A stretch of DNA of 64,000 bases. Source: Myrica gale (taxonomy: Eukaryota > Streptophyta > Magnoliopsida > Fagales > Myricaceae). Numbering within the stretch: position 1 is the stretch's first letter; each line of letters starts with the position of its first letter. The position numbers were made by a program, and so were the translations under genes. The stretch spans positions 17,730,001 to 17,794,000 of the forward strand of contig OZ005610.1 in assembly GCA_963930655.1 (NCBI GenBank). The letters run 5' to 3'. Below the pieces are notes generated by a model, which worked only from the letters and a program-made list of their open reading frames with translations, did not search any database and was not told the origin of the DNA. Below are positions 47,108 through 58,839 of the stretch, one piece after another.

Positions 47108-48825
47108 TTACTATCAGCAATTGGATATATGATTCCTGCATCTAATAGTTTCAACACTTCATTCTTCACTACTTCTTTCATAGTGAGATTAAGCCTACGT
47201 TGGGGTTCTCTACGAGGGTTAGTTCCTTCCTCCAAATTAATTTTATGAGAACAGACCAGGGGACTAACACCTTTTATATCAGCAATACTCCAACCTAAGG
47301 CTGACTTATGCTTACTTAGGGTCCGAATTAATTTCTCACCCTGAGACTCAGACAATTCATATGAGATAATAACAGGAAAAGTATCACCCGGACCAAGGAA
47401 AACATGCTTTAACCCCTTAGGCAGAGGCTTCAATTCAACTTTGGGTGCTTCCACACTTGAAGGAATTTGGTTTTCACCTTTCTCAGGCAACTCCTCAAAC
47501 TTTGGTTGCCATGCCCGAGTGCCATAATCCTGAGTTCTATCAAAAATAGCACAAATGTCAACTACATCAGATGGATTACTGATAGAATCAAACTCAGAAT
47601 TAATAAGAAAATACTCAAGGGGATCAAAATCATGGGCTGTAGAAACTCCCCTATCCATGAGTGAGTCAATCATGTATGTCTGGTGGCCTTCGTCATCATC
47701 TTCTGGCTGTTTTGCAATATGGAAGATATTCACTTCGAGAGTCATGTTTCCAAATGATAGTTTCATGAGCCCATTCCTGCAATTAATAAGAGCATTAGCA
47801 GTAGCAAGGAAAGGCCTACCTAAAATCAAAGGAATTTTAGAGGTAGTATCAACAACAGAGCTAGTGTCAAAGATTAGGAAATCAACAGGATAATAAAATT
47901 TGTCAATTTGAATTAGAACATCCTCTACCACACCCCGGGGTACTTTGACTGAATGGTCAGCCAATTGCAATACCACAGTGGTTGGTTTGATTTCTCCCAA
48001 CCCCAACTGCAAATAAATAGAATATGGCATCAGATTCACGCTAGCTCCTAAATCTAGCAAAGCTTGTCGAAACTCATGATTTCCAATGCTGCATCCAATG
48101 GTTGGGCAACCAGGATCCTTGTACTTGGGAGGAATCCGCTGCTCAATTAGTGCACTAACTTGCTCTGTCAGGAATGCTGTCTTCTTCACATGATGCTTCC
48201 TCTTAACTGTATACAAATCCTTGAGAACTTTTGCATAAGTAGGAACTTGTTTAATCACATGTAAAAGAGGAAGATTGATTTTTACCCGCCTTAGATTCTC
48301 TAGGATTTCATTGTTAGGATACAGAGTTCGCTTGCTTGATTTTAAAGCTTGAGGGAATGGTACCTTAGCAGGACTCTTGGTCACCTCAGGTTCCTTAGGT
48401 AGCTCGACATCACTATTATCTTGATTCTTTTCCACATCCTCTAATTCGTTCGTTGTTGGGATGTGTAATGACTTACCACTTCGTGTCATAATGACATTCA
48501 CATCCTTCAAATTCTCTTTCACCATGTGTTGACCATGGGGTGCGGACTGAGCTTGAGAAAGGAACTTACCTTGCTCATTGACGCTCAAGGAGCTCATCAA
48601 TTTGGATACTTGGCTCTTTATCTCCTTGTTTTCTTCAACAACCTGTGTAATCAAAGATTCAAACTTTTGGTTAGTCTTAGCCTGTGCCTCAATAAATGCA
48701 TGCAAAATGTCTTCTAAAGGACTCCTAGAAGATGATGGTGCATTATATGATGTAGGATATGATCTAGAGGGTTGTGCAGGCGGCTGATTTTCAGACTTCC
48801 AGCTAAAATTGGGTGATTGCGCCAC
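47101..48825 (-). pseudogene. Gag C-terminal, protease and start of RT
   Basis: A 574-codon frame. The middle holds the aspartic protease with DLGASVNLMPYSIY and ILGRPFLATANALI, the form typical of Athila-type elements. The end reads into the RT lead-in (LGWSIADIKG, then HKINLEEG, then LLDAGIIYPIADS). It stops after SKW through what looks like a single-base deletion; the RT frame begins overlapping it by a few bases. Confidence 0.9.
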
Positions 48826-49932
48826 CCCAGATTATAGGTGTCAGAGAAAGGTGTAAAAGGCTTCTTGTACATTCCTAAGGCGTTATATTGTTCCTCATAC
48901 ATCCCTCTCATCTCAACAAATGTGGGACACTATTGGGTGAGGTGATCTACCCCGCCACACACAAAACATGGTCCAAAAGACTCTACATGATTAGCCACAT
49001 GTGTTGGCTTTAAGTCTTTAGTCTTTAACACCTCTAGCTCCCTAGTGAGCATCTCAACCTTAGCCTTGAGGTTATCCTCTTCCCTGAGATGGTAAATTCC
49101 ACCACCATTTGGGTTTCTTGTAGGTCGTGACCTATTTGTTCTCTCAGTAACACTAGGTTCAGTCCAAGTGTGAGCTTTTTCAGCAAGCTCATTGAGGTAT
49201 TCTGGCCTCATCAGGATCTTTCTATAAGAACTCACCATTACACATCATCTCTACAAATTGGCGCTCTCTAGGTGTAAGTCCCTCATAAAAATAGCTCACT
49301 AAGCTCCAATTCTCATACCTATGAAGAGGACACATAATCAACAACTCCTTAAATCTCTCTCAAGACTGATACAAAGTCTCACTATCCTTTTGTGCAAAAG
49401 TGGAGATTTGCCTTTTTAAAGCATTGGTTTTATGATCCGGAAAATACTTATGAAAAAATGCATGAGTCATCTCATTCCATGTTCCAATAGATCGTGGTCT
49501 CAGCGAGTATAGCCAACTCTTAGCTCTATCCTTCAAAGAGAAAGGAAAGAACTTAAGTCTCACAACGTCATCAGTTACATTTTGACTATGAAAAGTCGCA
49601 ACTACTTCCTCAAACTCCCTAATGTGAACATATGGATTTTCATTTTCCAAGCCATGAAAAGTTGGGAGTAACTGTATCATCCCTGTTTTAAATTCCATTT
49701 GGCGGGCATTAGCTGGAAACATGATGTATGATGGTGTAGCAGTGCGTGTAGGGTGGAGGTAATCCTGAAGGGTCCTAGTGGGTTGATCTCCGTGTTCACT
49801 CATTTCCTCAGAATTAGAAGAAGTATCAAACAAATGATTAGAAAAATCAGACTCAGACTCAGACTCAGGTCTACAGGCAAACCGACCCAAGGCGTCTCTA
49901 TACATGTGCCTGCAAGATAAAGAAAAACGCAA
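48714..49932 (-). pseudogene. Gag region
   Basis: The N-terminal open frame (49932-49360) contains the retrotransposon gag fold: MIQLLPTFHGLENENPYVHI, REFEEVVATF, RLKFFPFSLKDRAKSWLYSL and HKYFPDHKT. A second piece (49238-48930) holds a CCHC knuckle, CFVCGGVDHLTQ, followed by a stop. Frameshifts separate the pieces, and no convincing ATG is needed to identify the region. Confidence 0.85.
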
Positions 49933-50055
49933 GCCTAAAAAAAACTACAAAAATAAAATAAAATAATGATGCAACAAGTTAAAAGAGGGAATGAAGTTAC
50001 CGCCTTTACAAGCTACTGAAAAGACAAAAAATTGTCTAGCAATTCTTCTATTGTC

Positions 50056-50073
50056 TCCCCGGCAACGGCGCCA
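50056..50073 (-). promoter_or_regulatory. Primer-binding site (tRNA-Asp)
   Basis: On the minus strand, five bases after the 5' LTR end, the sequence is TGGCGCCGTTGCCGGGGA, which from memory complements the 3' end of plant tRNA-Asp. This PBS is usual for Athila and other plant gypsy elements. Confidence 0.85.
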
Positions 50074-50078
50074 AAATT

Positions 50079-51406
50079 TGATTACGCCCAAAGAATAATG
50101 CGGTAGTTGTAGTACAACTTTGGGGTGTCAATTCCACAGAGACAATTTAAAAGAATAGCAAAAAGAACAAAGAAAATAAAGAAAAATATTTAATGATAAA
50201 TGGAGAACGAAGATCAATTTTAAATGCAAATCAAAGTGAAGTAGAGTGACTAACGGAAAAAGTACTCAAATTTGACGAACAGTAGAGCTTCGGGAATCCC
50301 TTGTACAACTCCGGTATTTTAATTATTCCTAATTCAGTGAATAACTCAATTGGGAACTCAATTCCCAAAATTCCAAATCGGAAGGTATAGATTTATAAAC
50401 CAAAATTAAACCAAATGTATCCTTTGAAAAATCATGCACCACTTTTAGAATACGTAAATTATTATCCCTATTGAGAGAACCCCATGACGACAATATACTC
50501 AGGGAGTGATATTGCAGCAAAGAAGTAAATCAATATAGATAAATAATTGATCCAAACATAATCAAAGAACTAATCCATTCAATAGAAAAAGTATGACTGA
50601 ATCCATAAACAGAATAAATTCTATGATTATTCAGAGCAGGAAACATCAACAATAAATTAAGAATGGTAAAACAAAAGAGTTTTAGTAATTGAAAATCAAA
50701 TACATAAATTAAGAATGAATTGAAAATACCGTCTAGTGTGCAACTTCATCCCTAGCCCCACTTGAGAATTTAGTTCTCCACAATAAGATGAAAGGAAAAC
50801 AAATTCCAAAGAAAAACCTCTAGTCTCCAGTCTGCCCCTGGTTTACAATAAAAATTTTTGCTTATATATGTCACAAAACGAAACCCTAAAAACCGAATAA
50901 TAAAAAGAAAAGTTAAATAATATCCTCTGGTTCGGAGCTTGGATTGAGGCCCACTTTTGACACCGTAAACGTCCGAATTAAAGAAATGACATCTCACACG
51001 GAATTGTAGCCCCGTAAGATAGCTTTCTACCGAACCAAGAATCGTGTCCATCCGATATTGGAGTTGAAAGTTACGACCAAACTACAAAACTATGTCCATG
51101 CTGTCTCCTAGCAAATTTCGGATTTGAACTTCTTGTAGTTTCCTTTTGTGATCCTTTTTCTTCTTTTTTTTTTCTCTTCATCCAAATTGCTCTCAACCCC
51201 ATGAGAGTCTCCCTTTTGAATTTGATTGGGATTTGACTTGCTCTTTTGTAAACTCTGAAATTAAACATAAAAATCTGCTTAGGAGTGTCCCAAAGTAAAT
51301 AGAAACTCAATTCAAGAATACACATTAATTCCAATGATTTCTATTCACATTTTAGCACTTTAGTCCAATAATAGGGTATCTAGAGAGCACTTTCGTACAC
51401 ACATCT
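50079..51406 (-). repeat. 5' LTR of the Athila-like element
   Basis: Same-orientation copy of 41640-42970. Its first base pair on the minus strand appears mutated (AG instead of TG). The promoter and transcription start are expected inside but were not resolved. Confidence 0.88.
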
Positions 51407-51552
51407 GGTCCCATAACCCAATTGTAATCTGTATATATTCTTTATTTACTTTTTCGAAATCTCGTGGGTCTCTTTTGTTCACGTTCTACAGATAAAAAAA
51501 ATACACAAGTTGCGCTCCCACCATAACTGCACTTTAGACTCATTCATTGTTC

Positions 51553-51812
51553 AAGGTGAACTGAATTTTATTTTTTTATATACTTATACATGTCTTAATG
51601 TGATCTGAATTTTATTTAATAACCCGTTGTTTTATTTTACTTGGCAAGTGTGGTGCTTTATAACTGCTCTGTGGGGGCATTTATAGACTTATACATTGTT
51701 TAAGGTGAGCTGAATTTTATTTTTTATATACTTATACATTTCTTATTGTGATCTGAATTTTATATACTAACTTGTTGTTTTATTTTACTTGGCAGGTGTG
51801 GTGCTTTATAAA
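51553..51812 (+). repeat. Tandem duplication spanning a splice acceptor
   Basis: Two copies (51553-51663 and 51702-51812) share AAGGTGA(A/G)CTGAATTTTATT, GTGATCTGAATTTTAT, GTTGTTTTATTTTACTTGGCA and GTGTGGTGCTTTATAA. The left copy has GGCAAG and the right GGCAGG at the acceptor-like position, just upstream of the transposase start codon. Confidence 0.85.
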
Positions 51813-52408
51813 TTCTTAACATGTCGTCTGAGTTCCTTCTATTCGAGGTGCACTATGGCAGTAGATTCAGTAGCAACTTCGGGTGTTCTTAGGTTGTTGG
51901 AGATGTCTCGGTGTATGATGAACCATATGATCCAGATTGCTTGTCATTTTTTGAACTGAAGGATATTGTGAAAACATATGGATATAAGCCTGGTGACCTC
52001 ATCTACTACAAGCAACCAGGGAAAACTCTCGATGATGGTGTTGTCCTTCTGTTGTTCTGGCAATAGTGAAGTGCCATGAGGGAGAAGTTGTTGTGGTGCT
52101 GTACTTAGTTTCATTCAGTGAAATGCCAGAGGGTGAGATGAATGGGGAGGATGTTGTAGAAGGCGATAATGAACGTGAGAGACGTGAGACGTAGATTGGG
52201 GTTGAATGATCCGTTTTGGAATCAAGTCCTTAGCAGCAATGACAAGCTGTTTGACGTTGAGGTGGACATTGTTCGTAATGACGGTGCAAGACCCTCTTTT
52301 GCTGGAGGTCATACCTCTACTGGGGCTGATGGAGGTGATGATTCTTGTGACAGTTTTTTTAACGCTGATGAAAGGGATGATAGAGGTGATGATAGAGATG
52401 ATGATGGA

Positions 52409-55138
52409 TGTGAGACCCCGACCTTATTTATATCTTTGTGAAAGAATTACGACTCCCTAAGTATGTATTACTCTAATTATTGAGAATGTATGTATGAATA
52501 ATTTAATTTCAAGTTATGTTTAGGGGGATTTTTCCCCTAACGTTTTTATGAGTTTTAAGCTAGGATCTGGCTGTTATATTATTTGTCTTTGTTAATTTGA
52601 GCAATTGAGATTTATTAGCTTGAATTGTTTTAATTATCGGAATTTGTCCCTAAGTTACAATATTTGGAAGTTTTAATTAGGGCTTTAGCCTAGAAGATAT
52701 GTGAGTCCTTGGAACAAATGAGGAGACATATTAGAGTTAGTTTGGTAAGTGGGTGGCAGAAAAGAAAAAAAAAGTCTTCTTGAGGGGCAGAAAAGGAAAA
52801 AGGGGGAGAAATGGAGGAGAAGAAGGGAAAGAAGGGGGAGGGCAGTTTTGCCTTTTCTCTTCCCCCAAGCCCTGCGCATAACACACCCCCCATTCCCGCA
52901 CAACCCATTTCCCTTTTGCCCTAGCTCCCACCCGAACAAGAAGAAGGAGAAGAAGAAAGAAGAAGGAGAAGAAAGAAAGAAGAAGGAGAAGAAGAAAGAA
53001 GAAGAAGAAGGGAAGAAGAAGAAAATAAAGAGAAAGAGAAGGAGGTGAGTGGTTTTGGTCGGCCAAGCCATGCCCATCTTCACCCTTTTTCTCTTTTCTT
53101 TTGATGGTTGTTGGTTGTTGGTTGTGAAGTTTGTTGGTTTTCTTCTTGTATATATATGTTGTGTTCTTTGAAGAAAATGTAGATCTATACATGCTTTCTT
53201 TGAAGATAGTGTAGATCTTGCAAGTGTTTAAGGGTAGTATAGATTTTACATGAAAACATGGGAAAATGGCTAGATCCTAAATGAGGGTTCAAGAGAAATC
53301 AAGTATGAACTCTAGGTGTTTGCTAAAAAGACCAAGAGAGGAGGGAGAAAGGCAATAACTTGAATTTATGAGATGAACTCATGTTTTAGCTGAGAGATTT
53401 AGTTAGAATATGAGGAAATTGAGGTCTTGAGAATGAGGGTGTGATAGGAGAGTATTTTGAGACAAATTTCGTGGATTTTGGAGGTGTATGGCATAAGTTG
53501 TGCCCTGATTATTGACTGTCGCCCGAGGTGCGCTCGATAACCGCTCAAGCTAATAGTCCGAGATTTTCTTGCAGAGACGTTTCGCCCGAGGTACTCCCGA
53601 CTGGCGCTCGAGCGGAATTGGGCGAATTTTTATGCGAGAGTTTTTGCCCGAGGTTCGCCCTACAAGCCCTCGAGCTGTTTCCTTCGAATTTCAAGAATTT
53701 CCCCTATATTTCTAGTTTCCTATTGACCTTTTGGGAGACCTTACTAGGTTTTCCACTTAAGAAAATACCTTGTGTTGTAAGATGACCAGCTAGAAGTCAA
53801 GAATACGTACGATTTGTATGTTGAAGAGTGAGTAATTTATTGATTACTCTATTCGTTTAGTAAATCTTTGAATGACAATTAGTATGATCCAATTGTAGGT
53901 GAAGTGACGTTCGACACTCTAGCAAACGAATGTAAGTAAAAATTGTAAGTGGAAACTTACGCTTTTTGAAAAAAACTAGAATGATGCACAACATGAATTC
54001 TCATGATTTATTACGGCATGACATAAGCATTTGCATGAAAAAGGTAGTTTTGTGCAAATGAAAGTATGAGAAGAATTTAAGATTTCTCATCATCAAGCAT
54101 GACATGAGCACACCATGAGCATTTGCATTCATTTTTCTCATGAGGAAGAAAGAGAAATTTTATGCAAATGAAAGTACCATTGTATGCTACTTTATGACAA
54201 GTCAAGTTAATAAGTTAAAGTCGGTCGGTACCATACCAGTTAAGAAGGTGTATCTACACTGAAGGGCGTTTATGTGAAGGGTGGATGTCACCTAGGGCAC
54301 CCATACCGAAGGATGCTTGCAAGAAGGATGGGTAGCCCATGAGGTATGTGCAATCACACTGAAGGATGCTTGCAAGAAGGTGTGAATCTCTAAGGGTTGA
54401 ATCTAGCCATTAGGCTTGGGGCCACCTCGAGGGCTAGTTCAACCAAATGACGTATTTCCAAAGGAAATGGAATAGTTCCGTAGGAAACGCACAACCCTGA
54501 TTTCAGGGGTAAAAGGAGCGAGATAAGTTGACCAAATCAAGAAATAAGTATTTTCAAGATCAAATGCATGATTCTTTTTATGATCGAGTACATTGCCACT
54601 TACATATGCAAGCATTTCATAGGACATTCATGAACATTGTTATCTGTGAGCATGCAAGACATACTTTATTTATTGCACATGAACTCTTACTGAGTCTTTC
54701 GACTCACAGTATTTTTCTTTAAATTGTATCATTCCAGAGAATATTTCAGGTGAGGAAACTTAAGAAGAAGACCTTGAACCCTAGGAGAAGGGTTGGCAAG
54801 AATGTTTTCTCCCTTTTGTTACTGCAGTATAGGTTTAGATATAATTTTGAAAAGAGCCGTCATGAGCCTCAGATGTGTGGTGGTCATGGGCTATTCGACC
54901 TTGTAGGCCGAGAGCTGTTAAACAGCTTGTTGTTTTGAGACCCTGATGTATTTATAGCTATTACTTAACGTTATCGTTGGAGGAGCAGGTTCTAATGTTC
55001 TGTATGTGCGTTATTCATTTTCGGGTTTTTTTTAAAAAAAACAATTTCGCTGCAAGGGTTAAGTACGCTGGAGCGTTCCTTGTTGGGAATGCTCGCAGCT
55101 ATATGTTGCCTCGTCGATTTAACGTTTGGGGCGTGACA
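52409..55138. mobile_element. Solo LTR 2, 2.7 kb, same family as solo LTR 1
   Basis: Starts TGTGAGACCCCGA and ends GGGGCGTGACA, with the perfect 5-bp duplication ATGGA (52404-52408 and 55139-55143). It lies within the N-terminal coding part of the MULE transposase. It shares with solo LTR 1 a GAAG-rich tract (52925-53040), ACCGAAGGATGCTTGCAAGA blocks (54300-54380), the GAGTC-TTTC-GACTC hairpin (54692-54705) and the terminal sequences. Instead of the GTGTCGACAC array it carries three loose repeats of GCCCGAGGT...CGCTCGAGC at 53520-53680. Confidence 0.85.
54692..54705. promoter_or_regulatory. Conserved LTR hairpin GAGTC-TTTC-GACTC
   Basis: Identical to the hairpin in solo LTR 1 at 26567-26580, again preceded by TTACT and followed by ACAG, then TTGTATCATTCCAGA within 60 bp. 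Confidence 0.5.
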
Positions 55139-57051
55139 ATGGAGGTGATCCAGGACCCTGTGAAATTCATAGCGACCCATCTAAAGGAAAGTAGCCAATT
55201 GCTGAAGAATGTATCAGCAATGATACTTATTTTTTGTATGATTTTTACTTTAATGTTTTTTTGGTTTTTGTATAATACAATATAACTGTTTATTTTATAT
55301 TACAGATAATAATGTCTCGGATATTGGAAGAAACGATGTTTTGGAGTCTCTTAAAGTTAGTGAGGCAGTGGAGGATGTGATCAATAGTTTACCTAAAGCG
55401 TACCCTGGACCTGAGTTCCACGCTTCAGATTTGGCTGACCCTATTTTAAAGCTTGGGATGAAGTTTTCGTCATCTCAAATATTTAGAGAAGTTGTGCAAT
55501 TGGAAAATGTATTGAAGGGGAAGGATAAACCGTTCAAGAAGAACTGCTTTGATAAGGTGATCATCATCTGCAAAGATGTACCAAGGTGTGAATATAGAGT
55601 TTTATGGAAGGTGGATAAAAGACGAGAAGACCTTCTAGATAAAAACTTTCAACCTTGCCCATCAGTGCACTAGGAAGTATAAGAGCTCAATTGTTGGATC
55701 GAGGTTCATCACCAATAACTATATTGAGCAATTTAAGTTGCAGCCTAACATCCTGGTGGACTCTCTAACACAAGAGGTGAAGAGGCAGTGGAAGGGGGGT
55801 GTCAATGAAAGTCAAGTATATCGGGCTAACAGAGCGACACGAGAGAAGATTTTTGGCAAACATTCGGATCAGTATCAATGTATGTGAGATTACGCAGCGA
55901 TGTTGAGGAAGACTAACATAGGGAGTTGTATTCTGTTGAAGCTGGAAAGGATACCTCTCGAGTTGACACCCATGTTCCAGCGAATATATGTTTCGCTGGC
56001 AACGATGAAAGAGGGTTTTAAAGTGGGTTGCAGGCCACTAATTGGTCTTGATGGGTGCTTCTTGAAGGGTCCGTTCAAAGGGCAACTGCTTACAACAGTA
56101 TCTAGAGATGCCAACGATAATATGTACCTGATTGCAATGGCCACGGTGGAGGCCGAAGTCAAGGATAGTTGGAGTTGGTTCCTAGAGACTTTGATCTCAA
56201 ACTTGGGTCAATCGTCATTTTATGGATGAACATTTATCTCAGACCGCTAGAAGGTAATGAAAATCCCTTTTATTATCCATTTCTACCTAAATCTTCAGCT
56301 ATATTTAATTTACTATGTTTATGTTATTTTATAGGGACTGATCCCGAGTTTCGAGGCAGACATGCCTAATGTTGACCACCGAATATGCATAAGGCACCTT
56401 TGCGCCAATTTTAGAGATGCTGGTCATCGGGGTGTCGCCTTGAAAGATAAGTTGTGGACTGCTTATTCTGTATATATGGAATAGAAGTTTCTCCAAATGA
56501 TGGATGTGCTGAAGAAGTTGTCACCAGAGGCATGGATGTGGCTTAATGACATTGACCCAAGACAATGGTCAAGAGTGTACTTCAATCCGGACGTGAAATC
56601 ATACCTCTTAGTAAAAAATCTGTCTGAGTGCTTCAATTCATACATCCTCAAAGCTCATGACAAGATAATCATCATGATGTTCGAGATTATCCGAAAAAAG
56701 TTGATGCGACGGTACCCATTAAAAAAGGACGGGATGGAAAAGTATGAGAAGAGCATTTGCCCTAAGATACTTGAGAAGCTTGAGGCCGCAGGTGAGGAGT
56801 CTTGCCACTGCCTTCCAACCTATGCTAGTCAAGGGTTGTTCGAAGTGGAGCACAGACACCAACAGTTGTGGTTAACCTACAGCTTAGAAGATGTGGCTGT
56901 CGTAAGTGGGACTTGACGGAGATTCCATGTCCTCATGCATTCTCTGCCATACTTTATGATGGAGGAAAGCCAAAGGACTACATCCACCCCTGGTTCAACA
57001 AAGATATGTATAGATTCCATTTACAGATTCCAAAAACTGCCTTGAAGGCAT

Positions 57052-57770
57052 TTACAAGTTCAGCAATACAAATGATAGATTTTCATTTACATACACTACT
57101 ACATATGTCAATAATTCTGAAAATGCAAACAATGTCTTCAAGGCAACTATATGACCGAATTCAAACTCCATTTCATGGTGCCAATGGTAGAGAAACACCC
57201 ACTTCCTTTTCACAACATACAGAGAAGGCAACAAGAACAAAACAATCAATACCCACGAGAAAGTCAATATTCTCCTATAAAATTTCTTCTTTTCATTGTG
57301 ACTATATTTTGTGGAAACCAACTCTAAGCTGAATCGTTCCATATTGCGTTCCATCATCACACTGCGCTTCGCATACTCCTCATCCATCCTTGCAGTGCGC
57401 TTCCTATACTCCTCCATTGTTGCAGTGCGCTTCGCATACTCATCCTCCTATGTTTTTTGATTACTTTCTATTTCAAACTCTATATGTGTCCTTTCGTGCC
57501 TCTCCCGAATACGGTTTAAAACCCTCATTCCATGGACACACATAGAAGGATCAAACCATATGAAAAATCCACATGATCTCCTAAACTGCATTCATATCAT
57601 GTATAAATATTTCAACGCAATAATAAACATACGTACTAAAACTACATATACGAGGTATTACCTTGTGGTTCTCACAACTAAAAATCCTTATGCCAAAATT
57701 TCCTTCTGTGTAGGCAATCATCAAGCAAGATTCAACTCCACAGTAACAAATAGAAATTTTAGTTGAATCT
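57052..57770 (-). pseudogene. GRF zinc-finger / coiled-coil / membrane-anchor gene of the MULE
   Basis: Two exons read inward from the right TIR. Exon 1 (to 57662) encodes ISICYCGVESCLM and GIRIFSCENHK and ends at an AAG|GT donor. Exon 2 (from 57585, CAG acceptor) continues in phase with RRSCGFFIWFDPSMC. Together these give the CxC...C...C plus FxWFD pattern of a GRF-type zinc finger, thought to bind nucleic acid. Next is a charged coiled coil of EYAKR/MEEYRKRTARMDEE units, then a hydrophobic, membrane-like segment (ILTFSWVLIVLFLLPSLYVV). One in-frame TAG after ESNQKT splits it, and no ATG is visible in exon 1. It converges with the transposase and overlaps its 3' end, like mudrB relative to mudrA, though mudrB has no GRF domain that I know of. 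Confidence 0.65.
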
Positions 57771-58839
57771 CCACAGTACTTGGCAATGGAGGTGAATTGC
57801 TTAAAAAATATGTGAAAATCAAGCACACAGAACCATTAGAACTCAATTAGAAAGATATAAAAGTGGGATTTGACTAGTTCCAGTAGATATGAAATCAATA
57901 TAACTTAATGGATTTGGCAAGTATCATAAGATAGCTACTTTCCAAATATTATTAATGCTAGCTTCCATGGAAGTTGAAGTAATTGATTCAAAACTTGATC
58001 TAGATATTACAAAAGCAACCTATTTGCCATCTAAAATAGCAAACACAACAACACAATATTCACATTCTTCTTTCTCTGTCAAGTCAATGACCTAGATGAC
58101 ATTTCAATTGTAAAACTTTTCATTGTAAACGGTCATTACCCTAAATTGACTGTGTATAGCTAACTATATACTTGTGAAATACAACAAGATCAATTAGTTC
58201 AATTGAGATCAGTTTTCAAATGGAAAGGAACAATCATCGAAGTAAAACATGTTAACCACGTGTTTGGGGATGGTATCAATCACAAATAATTCAAACAACA
58301 CAAAGATCCGATATGCTAGAAGATCTTCTACATGGAAATCCACTGAGGAAAAATCATAGGACTTCATCCAACCTAAAGGATATCACTATAAATAAACAAG
58401 TCCATAATAATGAAGCGCACACAGACTAATGAACCAACTCCACCCTTTGAGACTATTATGTACTAATTGTTTGAGAACTGAAACCTAAACAATCCTGGTT
58501 TCATTCGCCGATATACACTCTTGAGTCTATGGTAAATCCCCAAACATGTTAAAGCTCGGCTCTTTAAGATGATTTGTACAAAGCAAGGAAAGGGAAAATG
58601 CATAACAAACAGTGCAAGGAGAAGGAAAAATGCAGAAGTTCTTACCAGTGTGACGCCATTTCCGAACTATTTCTTCGGTTAATCTGGATTTTAGTCACCA
58701 CTAGGGCTCAACTATTTCTTCGGGGAGGGAATGCCAGGTCTTCGACTCCTGGGTAGAAGAAACTTGGGGGAGGGGATGAATGTTAATTTGAACTTCTAAA
58801 CAGATAGAATGAAGGGAAAAACGGGAAGGAAAAATTTAA
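57771..58839 (-). other. MULE interval between GRF gene and right TIR
   Basis: No coding feature is supported. It probably holds the 5' untranslated region or an intron of the GRF gene. The stretch 58640-58790 shows CAACTATTTCTTCGG duplicated (AACTATTTCTTCGG near 58662 and 58708). Confidence 0.4.

Larger units (their letters stand above)
41640..51406 (-). mobile_element. Athila-like Ty3/gypsy retrotransposon, nearly complete, minus strand
   Basis: Two LTRs of about 1.33 kb (41640-42970 and 50079-51406) in the same orientation flank gag-pol on the minus strand. The flanks GGTCT (41635-41639) and GGTCC (51407-51411) are a 5-bp target duplication with one change. The primer-binding site matches tRNA-Asp and a polypurine tract lies beside the 3' LTR. 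The domain order protease, RT, RNase H, integrase is that of Ty3/gypsy. Gag and protease motifs plus a long non-coding stretch between pol and the 3' LTR favour the Athila branch. Multiple stops and frameshifts make it non-autonomous. It is inserted in the MULE leader, upstream of the transposase. Confidence 0.9.
51821..57075 (+). pseudogene. MULE transposase (mudrA type) pseudogene
   Basis: Starts MSSEFLLFEVHYGSRF with the PB1-like N-terminal region of plant MULE transposases (YDPDCLSFFELKDIVK, YGYKPGDLIYY). Solo LTR 2 interrupts it at 52409-55138. It resumes with the DNA-binding region (GMKFSSSQIFREVV, CKYSS-like CTRKYKSS), then the catalytic domain (GCRPLIGLDGCFLKGPF with the first catalytic Asp; SRDANDNMYLIAMATVEAE; DSWSWFLETL), after a short intron near 56255-56335 HRICIRHLCANFRDAG, and finally a SWIM zinc finger (CGCRKWDLTEIPCPHAF) and GKPKDYIHPWF. 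In-frame stops near 51892 and 56226 and frameshifts near 56880 show it is dead. Role in an active element: cutting and joining at the TIRs. Confidence 0.88.

Noticed and set aside
47467-48787. Plus-strand frames opposite the gag-pol of the Athila-like element
   Set aside because: Antisense shadows of the retrotransposon coding region.
52685-53192. Overlapping minus-strand Phe/Ser/Leu-rich frames and plus-strand Lys/Glu-rich frame in solo LTR 2
   Set aside because: They are translations of the GAAG-rich tract; no start context or domain supports them.
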